Source: an uncultured Paracoccus sp. (GTDB lineage Bacteria; Pseudomonadota; Alphaproteobacteria; Rhodobacterales; Rhodobacteraceae). Taken from it: a stretch of DNA of 64,000 nucleotides. The first letter of the stretch is position 1, and the number at the start of each line of letters is the position of its first letter. Of this stretch, positions 1 through 9,042 are shown piece by piece. Made by a program: the position numbers and the translations under genes. The notes beneath the pieces were generated by a model, which saw only the letters and a list, made by a program, of their open reading frames with translations, did no database searches and was not told the origin of the DNA. The DNA lies in the NCBI GenBank assembly GCA_934533075.1, contig CAKTBJ010000012.1, positions 4,780 through 68,779 of the forward strand. The letters run 5' to 3'.

Positions 1-365
1 TCCGGCTGATTGTGTGTTTTCGTGTCGTTCAGTGCCTTCGTCGTAATGGTATCCTGGCGGCCTCGGGCATCGGCGGCCCGCCCGTATCCCAGAGGCCTGC
101 AAACCCACCGCCTGATCGCGTTCAACCAGGACATCGCCGTCATTCCTTCCGCATCGGGGGCGCCTTGCCCGCAGGTTGCGTGCTTCCCTTGGGCGCATCA
201 GGTCGTTGTTTCTGCATCGGGGGCACTCTGTCGGGTGGCATGGCGGCATGGAAGGCGGGGCTTTGCGTAGCGGTCACGGTGCCGCCGCCGTGAACGATTG
301 TCAACGGGCGTGGCGCGGCCTGCCCGCCGGCCCCGGCCGGGGCCGGCGGCGTTACCGGCGCCGTC
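1..365. other. Left-edge spacer without a convincing gene
   Basis: No open frame here has a recognisable product. The stretch lies downstream of the minus-strand amidase gene and presumably leads into another minus-strand gene beyond the window edge. A short motif (GCATCGG followed by GG or CG) recurs near positions 67, 151 and 214. Read on the minus strand, each copy places an ATG after a C-rich run. This resembles the echo arrays elsewhere in the window, but there are too few units to be sure. A strong hairpin at 324-349 closes the stretch. Confidence 0.4.
324..349 (-). terminator. GC-rich hairpin after the amidase gene
   Basis: An 11-bp perfect stem (324-334 with 339-349) surrounds a GGCC loop and begins 17 bases beyond the stop of the minus-strand amidase gene. 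There is no U-tract, so it could be a Rho-assisted terminator or an mRNA 3'-end stabiliser rather than a classical intrinsic terminator. Confidence 0.5.
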
Positions 366-998
366 TCAGGACAGCCGCTTCAGATAGTCCAGCACCGTCT
401 GCAAATCCACCACATCGGCATAGCGGCGCTGCACGTCGCGCAGGTTGTCGCGATGCGGGCCTTCCTCGACATCGCCCACGCAATCCTCGGGGACGATGGT
501 GCGATAGCCGCGCTGGAAGCTGTCGATCACCGTCGCCCGGATGCAGCCCGAGGTATTCACCCCGGTCACGATCACCGTGTCCACGCTGGCCTTGGTCAGG
601 AACGGCTCGACCTTGGTCTCGTAGAACATCGACGGGCCGGTCTTGCGGATGATCAGGTCGTGGTCCGGGTCGGCCAGATCGTCCTCCAGCTCGATGGCGC
701 GGTTGCCGGGCAGGTAGGTCTCGCGCACCGGGCGGATCTTCCAGTAGGGCATGTCGCGCTCGCTCTGATAGGCGGTGAAGCAGACCGCCACCGGCACGCC
801 CAGCGGCCGCGCCACGGCCAGCAGCTTGCGGGTGTTCTCCAGCGCGCGCAGGGCCAGCGGCCGGCCGCCGAAGGCGAATTCCTGCGAGGTGTGCGACCTC
901 TGGAAGTCGATGACCAGGATGCCGGGGCGCTGGCCGAAGCCGACCGGAATCTCGCCGTAACCGGAATGCTCGTAGTCGTCGAAGGGGGTGTCGGACAT
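366..998 (-). CDS. Isochorismatase-fold amidohydrolase (N-carbamoylsarcosine amidase-like)
   Basis: A 210-residue cytoplasmic hydrolase of the isochorismatase/cysteine-hydrolase family, which cleaves small amides such as N-carbamoyl compounds, nicotinamide or ureido acids. The catalytic triad is visible: Asp31 in LVIDFQ, Lys119 in IIRKTGPS and Cys152 in VNTSGCI. The chosen ATG at 998 follows an AGGAGG site 6 bases upstream; longer starts run into the preceding gene. It begins 16 bases after the stop of the M24 gene, so the two are probably one operon. Family architecture and the residues around the cysteine suit a carbamoyl-amide substrate, but that substrate is inference. Confidence 0.85.
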   Translation of the reverse strand: MSDTPFDDYEHSGYGEIPVGFGQRPGILVIDFQRSHTSQEFAFGGRPLALRALENTRKLLAVARPLGVPVAVCFTAYQSERDMPYWKIRPVRETYLPGNRAIELEDDLADPDHDLIIRKTGPSMFYETKVEPFLTKASVDTVIVTGVNTSGCIRATVIDSFQRGYRTIVPEDCVGDVEEGPHRDNLRDVQRRYADVVDLQTVLDYLKRLS

Positions 999-1014
999 GG
1001 GTTTCCTCCTTGGG

Positions 1015-2238
1015 TCAGGCGTCATAGCCGAAAGGGTCGTCGATGCTGTGGCAGGGCCGGGTGAACCAGCGGGCGCCGTCCTCGGCGATATAGGCCAGGT
1101 CCTCCAGCCGGATGCCGAATTCGCCATAGATGCAGATCATCGGCTCGATGGAGAAGCACATGCCGACCTCCAGCGGGCGGGTGTTGCCCCGCACCATGAA
1201 GCTTTCCTCATGGACCTCCAGGCCGATGCCGTGGCCGGTGCGATGGGGCAGGCCGGGGGTCTTGTAGTCGCGCTCGAATCCCGGTGCGGCCTCGATCACG
1301 CCGCGCGCGGCATGGTCCACGGCCTCGCAGGGGGCGCCGATCCGCGCCGCGGCAAAGCCCGCCGCCTGCGCGGCCTTTTCCAGATTCCAGACCTCGCGCT
1401 GGCGGTCGGTGGGGGTGCCGAAGACATAGCTGCGCGTGATGTCGGACCGATAGTCGCCGACGAAACAGCCCAGATCGACCAGCACCATGTCGCCGTCCTT
1501 CAGGGTCTGCGGGTAGTCCACGCCATGCGGATAGGCGGTGGCCTCGCCGAACAGCACGATGGGGCGCCCGGCATTGCGGATGTCGCCGCCCAGCCGCCGA
1601 TGGGCCTCGGCGGTGAACTGCTCGACCTCCAGCGTGCCGATCCCCGGCCGCAGGATGCGTGCCGTGGCCTTGTGGACCGCCAGCGTGATCTCGTTGGCAC
1701 GTTGCATCAGCGCGATCTCCTTGGCCGTCTTGACCGAGCGGCAGGCGCCGGTGATCGCGGCGCCGTTCACCAGCTCGTAGCGGTTGCCGGCGCGGCGCAG
1801 CCCGTCGACGTTGAAGAAGGGTGCGTTGGGGTCCACGGCCAGCCGCCCGGACTTGATGCCGAGGCTGTCGATGGTCTCGATCACCAATGCGCCGGGGTCC
1901 TCGTGCTCCTCCCAGCAGCGGATCTCGCCGTCGATCTTCAGCATCGAGCGGGTCTTCGGCTCCTCGAAGGCCGGGCTGAGATAGGTCAGCGGACCCTCGG
2001 CGGGCAGGATGGCGCCGTGCAGGCGCTCGGTCAGCTTGAGGTTCAGGCCGGTGAAATAGTTCAGGTTCACCGTGGTATCGAGGTAAAGCGCGCTGATGTC
2101 CTGCTCGCGCATCAATTGCTGCGCCCTGGCCAGCCGGGCCTCGCGGTCGGCATTGTCGATGGGCACGATGCCCTGCGTCATGTCGTGCAGCCGCGCCAGT
2201 TCCGCCTCGGGCGTCGAGCCGCCTACGCCGATGGTCAT
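1015..2238 (-). CDS. M24 family metallopeptidase (Xaa-Pro peptidase / creatinase-like)
   Basis: A 407-residue pita-bread-fold protein with a creatinase-type N-terminal domain and a C-terminal M24 domain. The five metal ligands of the family are present in order: Asp in VLVDLG, Asp in YRSDITR, His in HRTGHGIG, Glu in FSIEPM and Glu in IRLEDL. Two-metal peptidase chemistry is therefore expected rather than metal-free creatinase chemistry. The ATG at 2238 follows GAGGAG at good spacing. It sits between a CobW-type GTPase and the amidase, and opposite two prolidase-like amidohydrolases, so Xaa-Pro dipeptides or N-acyl prolines are plausible substrates (inference). Ectoine hydrolase-like activity is an alternative, because DoeA is also M24. 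Confidence 0.85.
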   Translation of the reverse strand: MTIGVGGSTPEAELARLHDMTQGIVPIDNADREARLARAQQLMREQDISALYLDTTVNLNYFTGLNLKLTERLHGAILPAEGPLTYLSPAFEEPKTRSMLKIDGEIRCWEEHEDPGALVIETIDSLGIKSGRLAVDPNAPFFNVDGLRRAGNRYELVNGAAITGACRSVKTAKEIALMQRANEITLAVHKATARILRPGIGTLEVEQFTAEAHRRLGGDIRNAGRPIVLFGEATAYPHGVDYPQTLKDGDMVLVDLGCFVGDYRSDITRSYVFGTPTDRQREVWNLEKAAQAAGFAAARIGAPCEAVDHAARGVIEAAPGFERDYKTPGLPHRTGHGIGLEVHEESFMVRGNTRPLEVGMCFSIEPMICIYGEFGIRLEDLAYIAEDGARWFTRPCHSIDDPFGYDA

Positions 2239-2281
2239 TGCCTGTCTCCTCTCTGGTGTCGGTGTGATGATGCGGGCCGGG

Positions 2282-3286
2282 TCAGGCGGCGCGGCTGGTG
2301 GCCGCGTCCATGATCGCCTGCAAGGCGGCGGCATCGACCTGCCCGGACAGGCCGATCGCCACCAGAAGGCTGTCGCCGGCAGCGGTTGCGGCCCCGGTGC
2401 GGGTCAGGCGGCTGCGCCTGCCGACCTGCTGGAACTCATAGGCGCCGACCTGCCCGTCCGCCCCGCGCACCCGCAACACGCCCTTGGCGCGCAGCAGGCC
2501 GGCACCGAGCCGGCGCAGCGCCGGGCGCAGCCGTGCCTCGTCGAGGGGCGATGCGCTGCGCCAGGACCACGAGGCGAAGGCGTCGGCATGGTGGTCGTGG
2601 TCGTGGTCGTGGTCGCAACCGCAACCGCAGTCGGGACCGTGATGGTGATGCGCATGGCCGGTTCCGCCCACGGGCCGGTCGGCGCGGGCCGGGCCGAACA
2701 GCACCTCCGCCGGCACGTTACCCTGCACCGCCGGCACGATGCGCAGATGCGGCATCAGGCCCGACAGCCGGTCCCGCAGGTGCGCCAGTGCGGCGCCGTC
2801 CACCAGATCGGTCTTGGTCAGGACGATCATGTCCGCCCCGGTGATCTGGTCGATGGCCAGTTCGGTCGCGGCGAAGTCCAGCTCCGGGAAGGCGGCCGCA
2901 TCGACCAGGCAGAACATGCCGTCCAGCACCGCAAGGCCCTGCAATTCCTCGGACATCATCGTGTCGGCCAGCGGCAGCGCGCGCGAGATGCCGCTGGCCT
3001 CGATCACGATGCGGTCCAGGTCCGGGCGCGATTCGATCAGGTCCCGCATGGCCGTGACCAGCTCGGTCTGGATGGTGCAGCACACGCAGCCATTGCTGAG
3101 CGAGACCGCATCCGCGCTGTCCTCGACGATCAGGGCGGCGTCGATGTTGATCGCCCCGAAATCGTTGACCAGCACGCCCAGGCGCTGCCCGCCGGGATCG
3201 GACAGCAGCGCCCGCAGCAGCGTCGTCTTGCCTGCCCCGAGAAAGCCCGTGAGGATGGTGACCGGAAGCGGCGCGCGTGAAGTCAT
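2282..3286 (-). CDS. CobW/COG0523-family metal-chaperone GTPase with His-rich segment
   Basis: A 334-residue GTPase of the CobW/YjiA/ZNG1 family, which delivers metal ions to client enzymes in the cytoplasm. It shows Walker A GFLGAGKT near residue 14, the diagnostic CXCC motif (NGCVCC) near 67, and a guanine-specificity motif LTKTDLV near 154. A His-Asp-Cys-rich metal-binding run (HHHH, CGCGCDHDHDHDHH) lies around residue 218-240, followed by the C-terminal CobW domain. The start at 3286 follows AGGAAAG. The gene leads a minus-strand operon whose next member is an M24 metallopeptidase, an obvious client candidate (inference). Another long open frame from 4757 reads through the region in the wrong frame and is a shadow. 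Confidence 0.9.
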   Translation of the reverse strand: MTSRAPLPVTILTGFLGAGKTTLLRALLSDPGGQRLGVLVNDFGAINIDAALIVEDSADAVSLSNGCVCCTIQTELVTAMRDLIESRPDLDRIVIEASGISRALPLADTMMSEELQGLAVLDGMFCLVDAAAFPELDFAATELAIDQITGADMIVLTKTDLVDGAALAHLRDRLSGLMPHLRIVPAVQGNVPAEVLFGPARADRPVGGTGHAHHHHGPDCGCGCDHDHDHDHHADAFASWSWRSASPLDEARLRPALRRLGAGLLRAKGVLRVRGADGQVGAYEFQQVGRRSRLTRTGAATAAGDSLLVAIGLSGQVDAAALQAIMDAATSRAA

Positions 3287-3482
3287 GGAATTTTCTTTCC
3301 TGTTTCGCCGCCACAGGGAACGACATGGAACGCCGGAACTCAATACTTGCATTGTATATTACTTGCCTACATAGTCGGCCATGAAGATCGTCCGCCGGCA
3401 GGCATGGCTTGCCTGCCCGGCGGCCTATACCGCGACGATTGACCCGCCGGGCGTGGCCGGGCTGTTTGGGGGGCCTGCTCTG
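3287..3482. promoter_or_regulatory. Divergent promoter region with ATAC-N7-GTAT dyad
   Basis: This spacer separates the minus-strand CobW operon from the plus-strand amidohydrolase operon. Its AT-rich core (about 3340-3367) contains an inverted ATAC (3343-3346) / GTAT (3354-3357) and a direct repeat TACTTGC (3344-3350 and 3360-3366). Such short dyads are typical repressor or activator sites. No regulator gene lies inside this cluster, so the cognate protein is unknown; the TetR-type gene at 10104 is a candidate. Confidence 0.4.
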
Positions 3483-4715
3483 GTGCAGAAGCTGTTCAGG
3501 AACTTCGCGATGCTCGATCCCGAGAGGGACGGGATTCTGGAAGGCTGGAACCTGCTGGTCGAGGGCGGCCGCATCCGCGAGGTCTCCGAGGGCGCCATCA
3601 CGGCCCCCGAGGCCGAGGTGATCGACTGCGGCGGCGGCACGCTGATGCCGGGGCTGATCGACAGCCATGTGCATGTCGTCCTCAGCGAGGTCTATATCCG
3701 CAACATGCAGAGCGTGCCGGTCACGCTGATGACCGCGCAGGCGATGGCCGAGATGGGCGCGATGCTGAATCGCGGCTTCACCACCGTGCGCGATACCGGC
3801 GGCGCCGACTGGGGATTGCGGCAGGGGGTCGAGCAGGGGCTGATCGCCGGCCCGCGCCTGTTCGTGGCGGGCCGCGCCATCGGGCCGACGGGCGGGCACA
3901 GCGACACCCGCGCCCGCACGCAGGCCGTGCCGGGCTGTCCCTGCTGCGACGCGATGGCCTTCACCATGTGCATCGCCGACGGCGTGTCCGCCGTGCGCCG
4001 CGAGGTGCGCGAGCAGATGCGTCAGGGCTGCGACCATGTGAAGATCATGATGTCGGGCGGCGTGGCCTCGCCCTACGACCCGCTGCATTCGCTGCAATAT
4101 TCCGTCCCGGAAGTGCGCGCGGCGGTCGAGGAGGCCGAGGCCTTCGGCCGCTACGTGACCGCCCATGCCTATACGCCGAAGGCGATCACCCGCGCCGCCG
4201 AATGCGGCGTGCGCTGCATCGAGCACGGCAACCTGATCGACGAGGCATCGGCGGCGCTGATGGCCGAGAAGGGCATGTTCATGGTCGCCAACCTGATCGC
4301 CTATTACGCGATGCGCGAGCGCGCGGCCGAGTTCGGCATGACCGCCGACATGCTGGAAAAGAACGAGGCGGTGATCGACGGCGGGCTGCGCTCGCTGGAA
4401 ATCTGCAAGCGGGCCGGGGTGCCCGTAGCCTATGGGTCTGATCTGCTTGGCAACCTTCGTGTTGACCAGAGCCGGGAATTCGTGATCCGCTCGGAGGTGC
4501 TGCCGGCGATGGACATCATCCGCTCGGCAACGCTGACCGGGGCGCAGCTTTTGCGCAAGGAGGGGGAACTGGGCTGCCTGCGGCCGGGCGCCGTGGCCGA
4601 CCTGCTGGTGGTCGACGGCAACCCGCTGGACAATCTGGAATTGCTGACGGGGCAGGGCCGTCACCTGAAGGCGATCATGAAGGACGGGGTCTTCCACAAA
4701 TGCACGCTGAACTGA
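3483..4715 (+). CDS. Amidohydrolase-superfamily prolidase-like metal-dependent hydrolase
   Basis: A cytoplasmic amidohydrolase of the group that includes Xaa-Pro/Xaa-Arg dipeptidases and imidazolonepropionase-like enzymes. It shows the HxH metal site (DSHVHVV), the bridging lysine in VKIMMSGG, His in TAHAYT, His in IEHGN and the catalytic Asp in YGSDLLG. It is closely related to the next gene along its length. Homology with that paralogue begins only at the GTG at 3483, which has a run of G residues about 10 bases upstream; the earlier ATG at 3381 would add 34 residues with no counterpart. It is the first gene of an operon with a polyamine-type ABC importer, so it probably processes an imported amide or dipeptide. 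Confidence 0.8.
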   Translation: MQKLFRNFAMLDPERDGILEGWNLLVEGGRIREVSEGAITAPEAEVIDCGGGTLMPGLIDSHVHVVLSEVYIRNMQSVPVTLMTAQAMAEMGAMLNRGFTTVRDTGGADWGLRQGVEQGLIAGPRLFVAGRAIGPTGGHSDTRARTQAVPGCPCCDAMAFTMCIADGVSAVRREVREQMRQGCDHVKIMMSGGVASPYDPLHSLQYSVPEVRAAVEEAEAFGRYVTAHAYTPKAITRAAECGVRCIEHGNLIDEASAALMAEKGMFMVANLIAYYAMRERAAEFGMTADMLEKNEAVIDGGLRSLEICKRAGVPVAYGSDLLGNLRVDQSREFVIRSEVLPAMDIIRSATLTGAQLLRKEGELGCLRPGAVADLLVVDGNPLDNLELLTGQGRHLKAIMKDGVFHKCTLN

Positions 4716-4758
4716 TGCCCGCCACCCGTCCCGCCCCGTTCCTTCGGGAGGTCGCATC

Positions 4759-6006
4759 GTGACCGCCCCTCTGCTGCTGAAGAACCTGCGCCTGCTGGAC
4801 CCGTCCTTCGACGAGACCCGCGACGGCTACGAGATCCTCATCGAGGGCGAGAAGATCCGTGAGGTCTCCGACAGCCCCATCGCCAGCGCCTCGGCCGAGG
4901 TGGTGGATTGCGGCGGCCGGGTGGTGATGCCGGGCCTGATCGACAGCCATGTGCATTGCATGCATTCCGAGGTGTTCACCCGCCGGCTGGAGGAGGTGCC
5001 GCTGACGCTGGCCACGGCGCGGGGCACCAGGCGGCTCAAGGACATGCTGGACCGGGGCTTCACCACCGTGCGCGATGCCGGCGGCACCGACTGGGGCATG
5101 AAGACGGCGGTCGAGCAGGGGCTGGTCCCCGGCCCGCGCCTGTTCATCGCCGGGCGCTCGATGGGTCCGACCGGCGGCCACAGCGACGGGCGTGCGCGCA
5201 CAAATCCGGGTTATCCCTGCCTGTGCTGCAACGGCCAGGCCTTCCTGCGGCTGATCGTGGACGGCGAGGACGAGGTGCGCCGCGCCACGCGCGAGCAGAT
5301 GCGGCAGGGCAGTGACCATATCAAGATCATGGTCTCGGGCGGGGTGGCCTCGCCCTATGACCCGCTGATGTCGGATCAGTTCTCGGATGGCGAGATTTCC
5401 GCCGCCGTCGAGGAAGCCGAGGCCTTCGGCCGCTATGTCGCCGCCCATGCCTATTCCGCCCGCGCCATCACCCGCGCGGTAACGCTGGGCGTGCGCACCA
5501 TCGAGCACGGCAACCTGATCGACGAGGCGGCGGCCAGGGTCATGGCCGAGAACGGCGCCTATATCGTGCCGAACATCGTCGCCTATGTGGCGATGAAGGA
5601 GCGCGCCGCCGAATACGGCATGCTGCCCGAGATGCTGGAAAAGAACGAGATGGTGATCGAAGGCGGCTACCGCTCGCTGGAGATATGCAAGGCGGCGGGC
5701 GTGAAGGTCGGCTTCGGCTCGGACCTTCTGGGCGCGCTGCTGGACGACCAGAGCCGCGAATTCTCGATCCGCTGCGAGGTGCAGCCGGCCATCGAGGTCA
5801 TCCGCGCCGCCACCACCATCGGCGCCGAGATCGTGCGTCGTCCCGGTCAACTGGGCACGGTGGCCCCCGGCGCCTGGGCCGACCTGATCGTGGTGGACGG
5901 CGACCCGCTGGCCGACATCACCCTTCTGGAAGGGCAGGGGCGGCATCTGGCGGCGATCATGCAGGGCGGGCGGTTCCACAAGAACCGCCTCGGGCAGGGC
6001 GCATGA
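4759..6006 (+). CDS. Amidohydrolase-superfamily prolidase-like hydrolase (paralogue)
   Basis: A 415-residue paralogue of the preceding gene with the same metal-site set: HVH in DSHVHCMHS, lysine in IKIMVSGG, His in AAHAYS and IEHGN, Asp in GSDLLG. The GTG start at 4759 follows GGGAGG at 7-base spacing and replaces a spurious longer reading. Its stop overlaps the next permease start by four bases (ATGA), so hydrolase and importer are translationally coupled. Tandem retention of two related enzymes suggests different side-chain preferences within one substrate class (inference). Confidence 0.88.
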   Translation: MTAPLLLKNLRLLDPSFDETRDGYEILIEGEKIREVSDSPIASASAEVVDCGGRVVMPGLIDSHVHCMHSEVFTRRLEEVPLTLATARGTRRLKDMLDRGFTTVRDAGGTDWGMKTAVEQGLVPGPRLFIAGRSMGPTGGHSDGRARTNPGYPCLCCNGQAFLRLIVDGEDEVRRATREQMRQGSDHIKIMVSGGVASPYDPLMSDQFSDGEISAAVEEAEAFGRYVAAHAYSARAITRAVTLGVRTIEHGNLIDEAAARVMAENGAYIVPNIVAYVAMKERAAEYGMLPEMLEKNEMVIEGGYRSLEICKAAGVKVGFGSDLLGALLDDQSREFSIRCEVQPAIEVIRAATTIGAEIVRRPGQLGTVAPGAWADLIVVDGDPLADITLLEGQGRHLAAIMQGGRFHKNRLGQGA

Positions 6007-6854
6007 GCGGGGCCGTCGCCACCACCCCCACCGGCGCCGGTAGCCTCATTCGCAAGCGGCTGGGCCGCTGGACGCTGAACGCCTTCGCCATCCTGGCCTT
6101 CATCTACATCCTGCTGCCGCTGATCTTCGTCATCTGGCTGTCCTTCTACGAACAGGAAATCCCCTCCTATCCGCCCACGGGCTATTCGACGCAATGGTAT
6201 GCGGCGGCGATCGCCAACGAACGCTTCCTGTCGGCCTTCTGGCTCAGCACGCGGGTCGGCGTCGTGGCGACGGTCATCGGCCTGCTGCTGGCGATCCCGG
6301 CCTCCATCGCGCTGACGCGCTACAGGTTTCCGGGCCGGGCGGGGATCAACAACCTGCTGCTGATGCCGCTGGTCGTGCCGGGCATCGTGCTGGGGATCGC
6401 GCTTTACATCTTTCAGGTCGAGACCGAGATCAACACCGGCCTGCCCGTCATCGGCTCGTTCTGGGGCATGGTCTTCGGGCATATCCTGCTGGTGATCCCC
6501 TGGGCCGTGCGGCTGATCTCGGCCAGCCTGATCGGCTTCGACCGCACGCAGGAGGAGGCGGCGATGAATCTCGGCGCCACGCCCTTCGTGGCCTTTCGCC
6601 GCGTGACCATGCCGGCGGTGCTGCCGGGGATCGTGGCGGGGGCGATGTTCGGCTTTGTCAGCTCGTTCGGCAATCTGGAAGTGTCGCTGTTTCTGGTGGT
6701 TCCGGGCCAGACGACGCTGCCGGTGGCCATCCTTCAATATCTGGAATGGAAGATCGACCCGACCATCGCGGCCATTTCGGTGCTGCAAATCCTGGTCATC
6801 GTCGCCGCGATGCTGGTGACGGGCCGCTTCGTCAAACTCAGCCGGGTAGTGTAG
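6003..6854 (+). CDS. ABC importer inner-membrane permease (PotC/YdcV type)
   Basis: A 283-residue permease of the spermidine/putrescine-type (PAAT/POPT) ABC family. A hydrophilic N-terminus is followed by about six membrane segments and an EAA loop (QEEAAMNLGATPFVAFRRV) that docks on the ATPase. It starts in an ATGA overlap with the amidohydrolase stop and ends three bases before the ATPase gene. In many such operons both permeases are adjacent; here the partner permease lies after the binding-protein gene, an uncommon order. Confidence 0.9.
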   Translation: MSGAVATTPTGAGSLIRKRLGRWTLNAFAILAFIYILLPLIFVIWLSFYEQEIPSYPPTGYSTQWYAAAIANERFLSAFWLSTRVGVVATVIGLLLAIPASIALTRYRFPGRAGINNLLLMPLVVPGIVLGIALYIFQVETEINTGLPVIGSFWGMVFGHILLVIPWAVRLISASLIGFDRTQEEAAMNLGATPFVAFRRVTMPAVLPGIVAGAMFGFVSSFGNLEVSLFLVVPGQTTLPVAILQYLEWKIDPTIAAISVLQILVIVAAMLVTGRFVKLSRVV

Positions 6855-6857
6855 ACA

Positions 6858-7904
6858 ATGGCAGGTGTCCAACTCGAAAACGTGTGCAAGTATTACGGGG
6901 ATTTCCATGCGACCGAGGACGTATCCCTCGACATCGCGGACGGCGAGTTCCTCGTCCTGCTTGGCCCTTCCGGCTGCGGAAAGACCACGACGCTGCGCAT
7001 GATCGCGGGTTTCATCGAGCCGACGAAGGGCCGCATCGCCATCGGCGGTCAGGACGTGACCATGCTGCCGCCGTGGAAACGCTCCACCGGGCTGGTGTTT
7101 CAGAACTATGCGCTGTTCCCGCATCTGACCGTGGCGCAGAACGTCGCCTTCGGGCTGGAGATGCGCAAGGTCGGCAAGGCCGAGGCCGAGCAGAAGGTCA
7201 GGACCGCGCTGGAACTGGTCCAGCTCGGCCATCTGGCCGACCGTTATCCGCGCCAGATGTCGGGCGGCCAGCAGCAGCGGGTGGCGCTGGCGCGCGCGCT
7301 GGTCTTCCAGCCCGACGTGCTGCTGCTGGACGAGCCGCTCTCCAACCTCGACGCCAAGCTGCGCCACGAGGTGCGCGGCCAGATCCGCAGCCTCCAGCAG
7401 CGGCTGGGCATCACCACGATCATGGTGACGCACGATCAGGAGGAGGCGCTGACGATGGCCGACCGCATGGTGGTGATGAGCGAGGGCCGCATCCAGCAGC
7501 TTGGCGCCCAGCGCCAGCTTTACGACCACCCCGAAAGCCGCTTCGTCGCCTCCTTCGTGGGGCGGTCGAATTTCATCGACGGGGCCTTCGCGGACGGCAT
7601 CTTCGTCAGCGAGGGCGGGATGAAGGTAAGGACCGAGCGGCAGCTGACCGGCAAGGCCGTGCTGGCCGTGAGGCCGGAGCGCGTGGGGCTGGGGACGCAG
7701 GCCGACACGGCCGCCGCCAACTGCTTTCCGGGCACCGTCGAGGCCGTGACCTATATGGGCAGCGCCATCGACGTGCATGTGCGGCTGAACGACCGCGATC
7801 TGGTGATCGCGCAGATGGTGAATCACGGCGACGGCGGCGATCCGGCGGTGGGGGACAGGGTTTTCGTCTGGTGGCGTCAGGACGCCCCGGTCTTCGCGGC
7901 CTGA
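6858..7904 (+). CDS. ABC importer ATPase (PotA/UgpC-like with TOBE domain)
   Basis: A 348-residue cytoplasmic ATPase powering the polyamine-type importer. Walker A GPSGCGKT is at residues 36-43, the signature MSGGQQQR near 134 and Walker B LLLDEP near 154, followed by the switch His in VTHDQEEA. A C-terminal TOBE-like domain starts near residue 270 and normally contacts the permeases or binds regulatory ligands. Family length is about 350-375, so it is complete. It follows the permease by three bases. Confidence 0.93.
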   Translation: MAGVQLENVCKYYGDFHATEDVSLDIADGEFLVLLGPSGCGKTTTLRMIAGFIEPTKGRIAIGGQDVTMLPPWKRSTGLVFQNYALFPHLTVAQNVAFGLEMRKVGKAEAEQKVRTALELVQLGHLADRYPRQMSGGQQQRVALARALVFQPDVLLLDEPLSNLDAKLRHEVRGQIRSLQQRLGITTIMVTHDQEEALTMADRMVVMSEGRIQQLGAQRQLYDHPESRFVASFVGRSNFIDGAFADGIFVSEGGMKVRTERQLTGKAVLAVRPERVGLGTQADTAAANCFPGTVEAVTYMGSAIDVHVRLNDRDLVIAQMVNHGDGGDPAVGDRVFVWWRQDAPVFAA

Positions 7905-7974
7905 CCCCGCCGCACCCATGACGATGCACCGGCGGGGCCGGGCAGGGCAACGAACATAACAGGGAGGAATGGCA

Positions 7975-9036
7975 ATGACCAATCAACGGACGGGCGGGAT
8001 CATCGGCCGGCGCGGCTTTCTGACCGGCGCGGCGGGGCTGGCGGGGGCGTCCCTGCTGATGCCGGCGCGGCCGGCCTTTGCACAGGCCGGCGGCCGCGTG
8101 GCGGTGGGCACCTGGGGCGGCGACTATGCCAAGTTCCTCAGCGATTATATCGACACGCCCTTCATGATTCCGCAGGGCTACGAGATCGTGCAGGACCAGG
8201 CCGGCGACCCCGAGCGCCGCGCCAAGATGGTGGCCGAGCGCCGCCTGCCGCGCGGTTCCATCGACGTGAATGCGTTGCAGGACAGCTCGATGTATCAGAT
8301 GTTCGCGCAGGGGCTGGCGGACGAGATCGACTATGACCGCATCCCGAACGCGGCCAACCTGCTGCCCAATCTGCGGCTGCCCTATGGCATCCCGCATATC
8401 TTCTCGGGCATGGTGGCGCTCTACAATCCCGACCATATGGACGCGCCGGCCGCCTATGCCGATGTGTTCTCGCCCGATCTGGGCGACAAGCTGGGCATCA
8501 TCGACATCCAGTATCGGCACAATATCGGCGTGGCCTCGCTGATCGCGGGCGGTTCGGTGACGGCGGTGGACGAGGGCAAGGCCCTGCTGATGGAGCTGCG
8601 CCGCGCCGGCGCCCGCATCTATCCGACCAACGAGGCCTTCGCCCAGGGATTGCAGACCGAGGAGATCCACGGCGGCGCCATGTGGAAGGCGCGCGCGCTG
8701 CAATGGCAGGCCGCCGGCATCAACGTGCTGTCCGTCACCCCGTCCGAGGGCTTCATCCCCTATATGTCGGGCTTCATCATTCCCAAGAACGCCCCGAACA
8801 AGGATGGCGCCTATGTCTGGCTGAACGCGGCGCTGGAGCCGCAGGCCCAGTTGGATTTCGCCGAGAACATGGGCTATGCCGGCACGGTGAACAACGCGCC
8901 CATCCCCGACGATCTGCAAGAGAAGATCGGCTTCACGGATGACGAGATCGCCGCCATGAACCCGCTGGATTTCGAGTTCTACGTGGACAACGACCTCGAC
9001 CTGAAGAACTGGTGGGACCAGGAATTCAAGGGCTGA
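7975..9036 (+). CDS. Tat-exported periplasmic binding protein (PotD/PotF-like)
   Basis: A binding protein for the same importer. The N-terminus has a twin-arginine motif (GRRGFL) followed by a hydrophobic stretch and an AFAQA cleavage site, so the protein is probably exported folded by Tat. The body is a family 1-type extracellular solute-binding protein related to spermidine/putrescine receptors (opening TWGGDYAKF). The ATG at 7975 is preferred over 7969 because the AGGGAGG site lies 8 bases upstream of the former and only 1-2 bases from the latter. The real ligand is unknown; the adjacent hydrolases suggest an amide or dipeptide rather than polyamine. Confidence 0.88.
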   Translation: MTNQRTGGIIGRRGFLTGAAGLAGASLLMPARPAFAQAGGRVAVGTWGGDYAKFLSDYIDTPFMIPQGYEIVQDQAGDPERRAKMVAERRLPRGSIDVNALQDSSMYQMFAQGLADEIDYDRIPNAANLLPNLRLPYGIPHIFSGMVALYNPDHMDAPAAYADVFSPDLGDKLGIIDIQYRHNIGVASLIAGGSVTAVDEGKALLMELRRAGARIYPTNEAFAQGLQTEEIHGGAMWKARALQWQAAGINVLSVTPSEGFIPYMSGFIIPKNAPNKDGAYVWLNAALEPQAQLDFAENMGYAGTVNNAPIPDDLQEKIGFTDDEIAAMNPLDFEFYVDNDLDLKNWWDQEFKG

Positions 9037-9042
9037 GCATGC

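Noticed and set aside
2560..2650. His-codon-rich low-complexity tract as a DNA repeat element
   Set aside because: It is the metal-binding segment of the CobW-type protein, in frame and expected for that family.
3381..3482. ATG at 3381 as the start of the first amidohydrolase
   Set aside because: The added 34 residues have no counterpart in the adjacent paralogue and no ribosome site is visible before 3381; it remains possible.
5847..7982. 711-codon minus-strand frame opposite the polyamine-type permease and ATPase
   Set aside because: Antisense shadow; the plus-strand genes carry all expected motifs.
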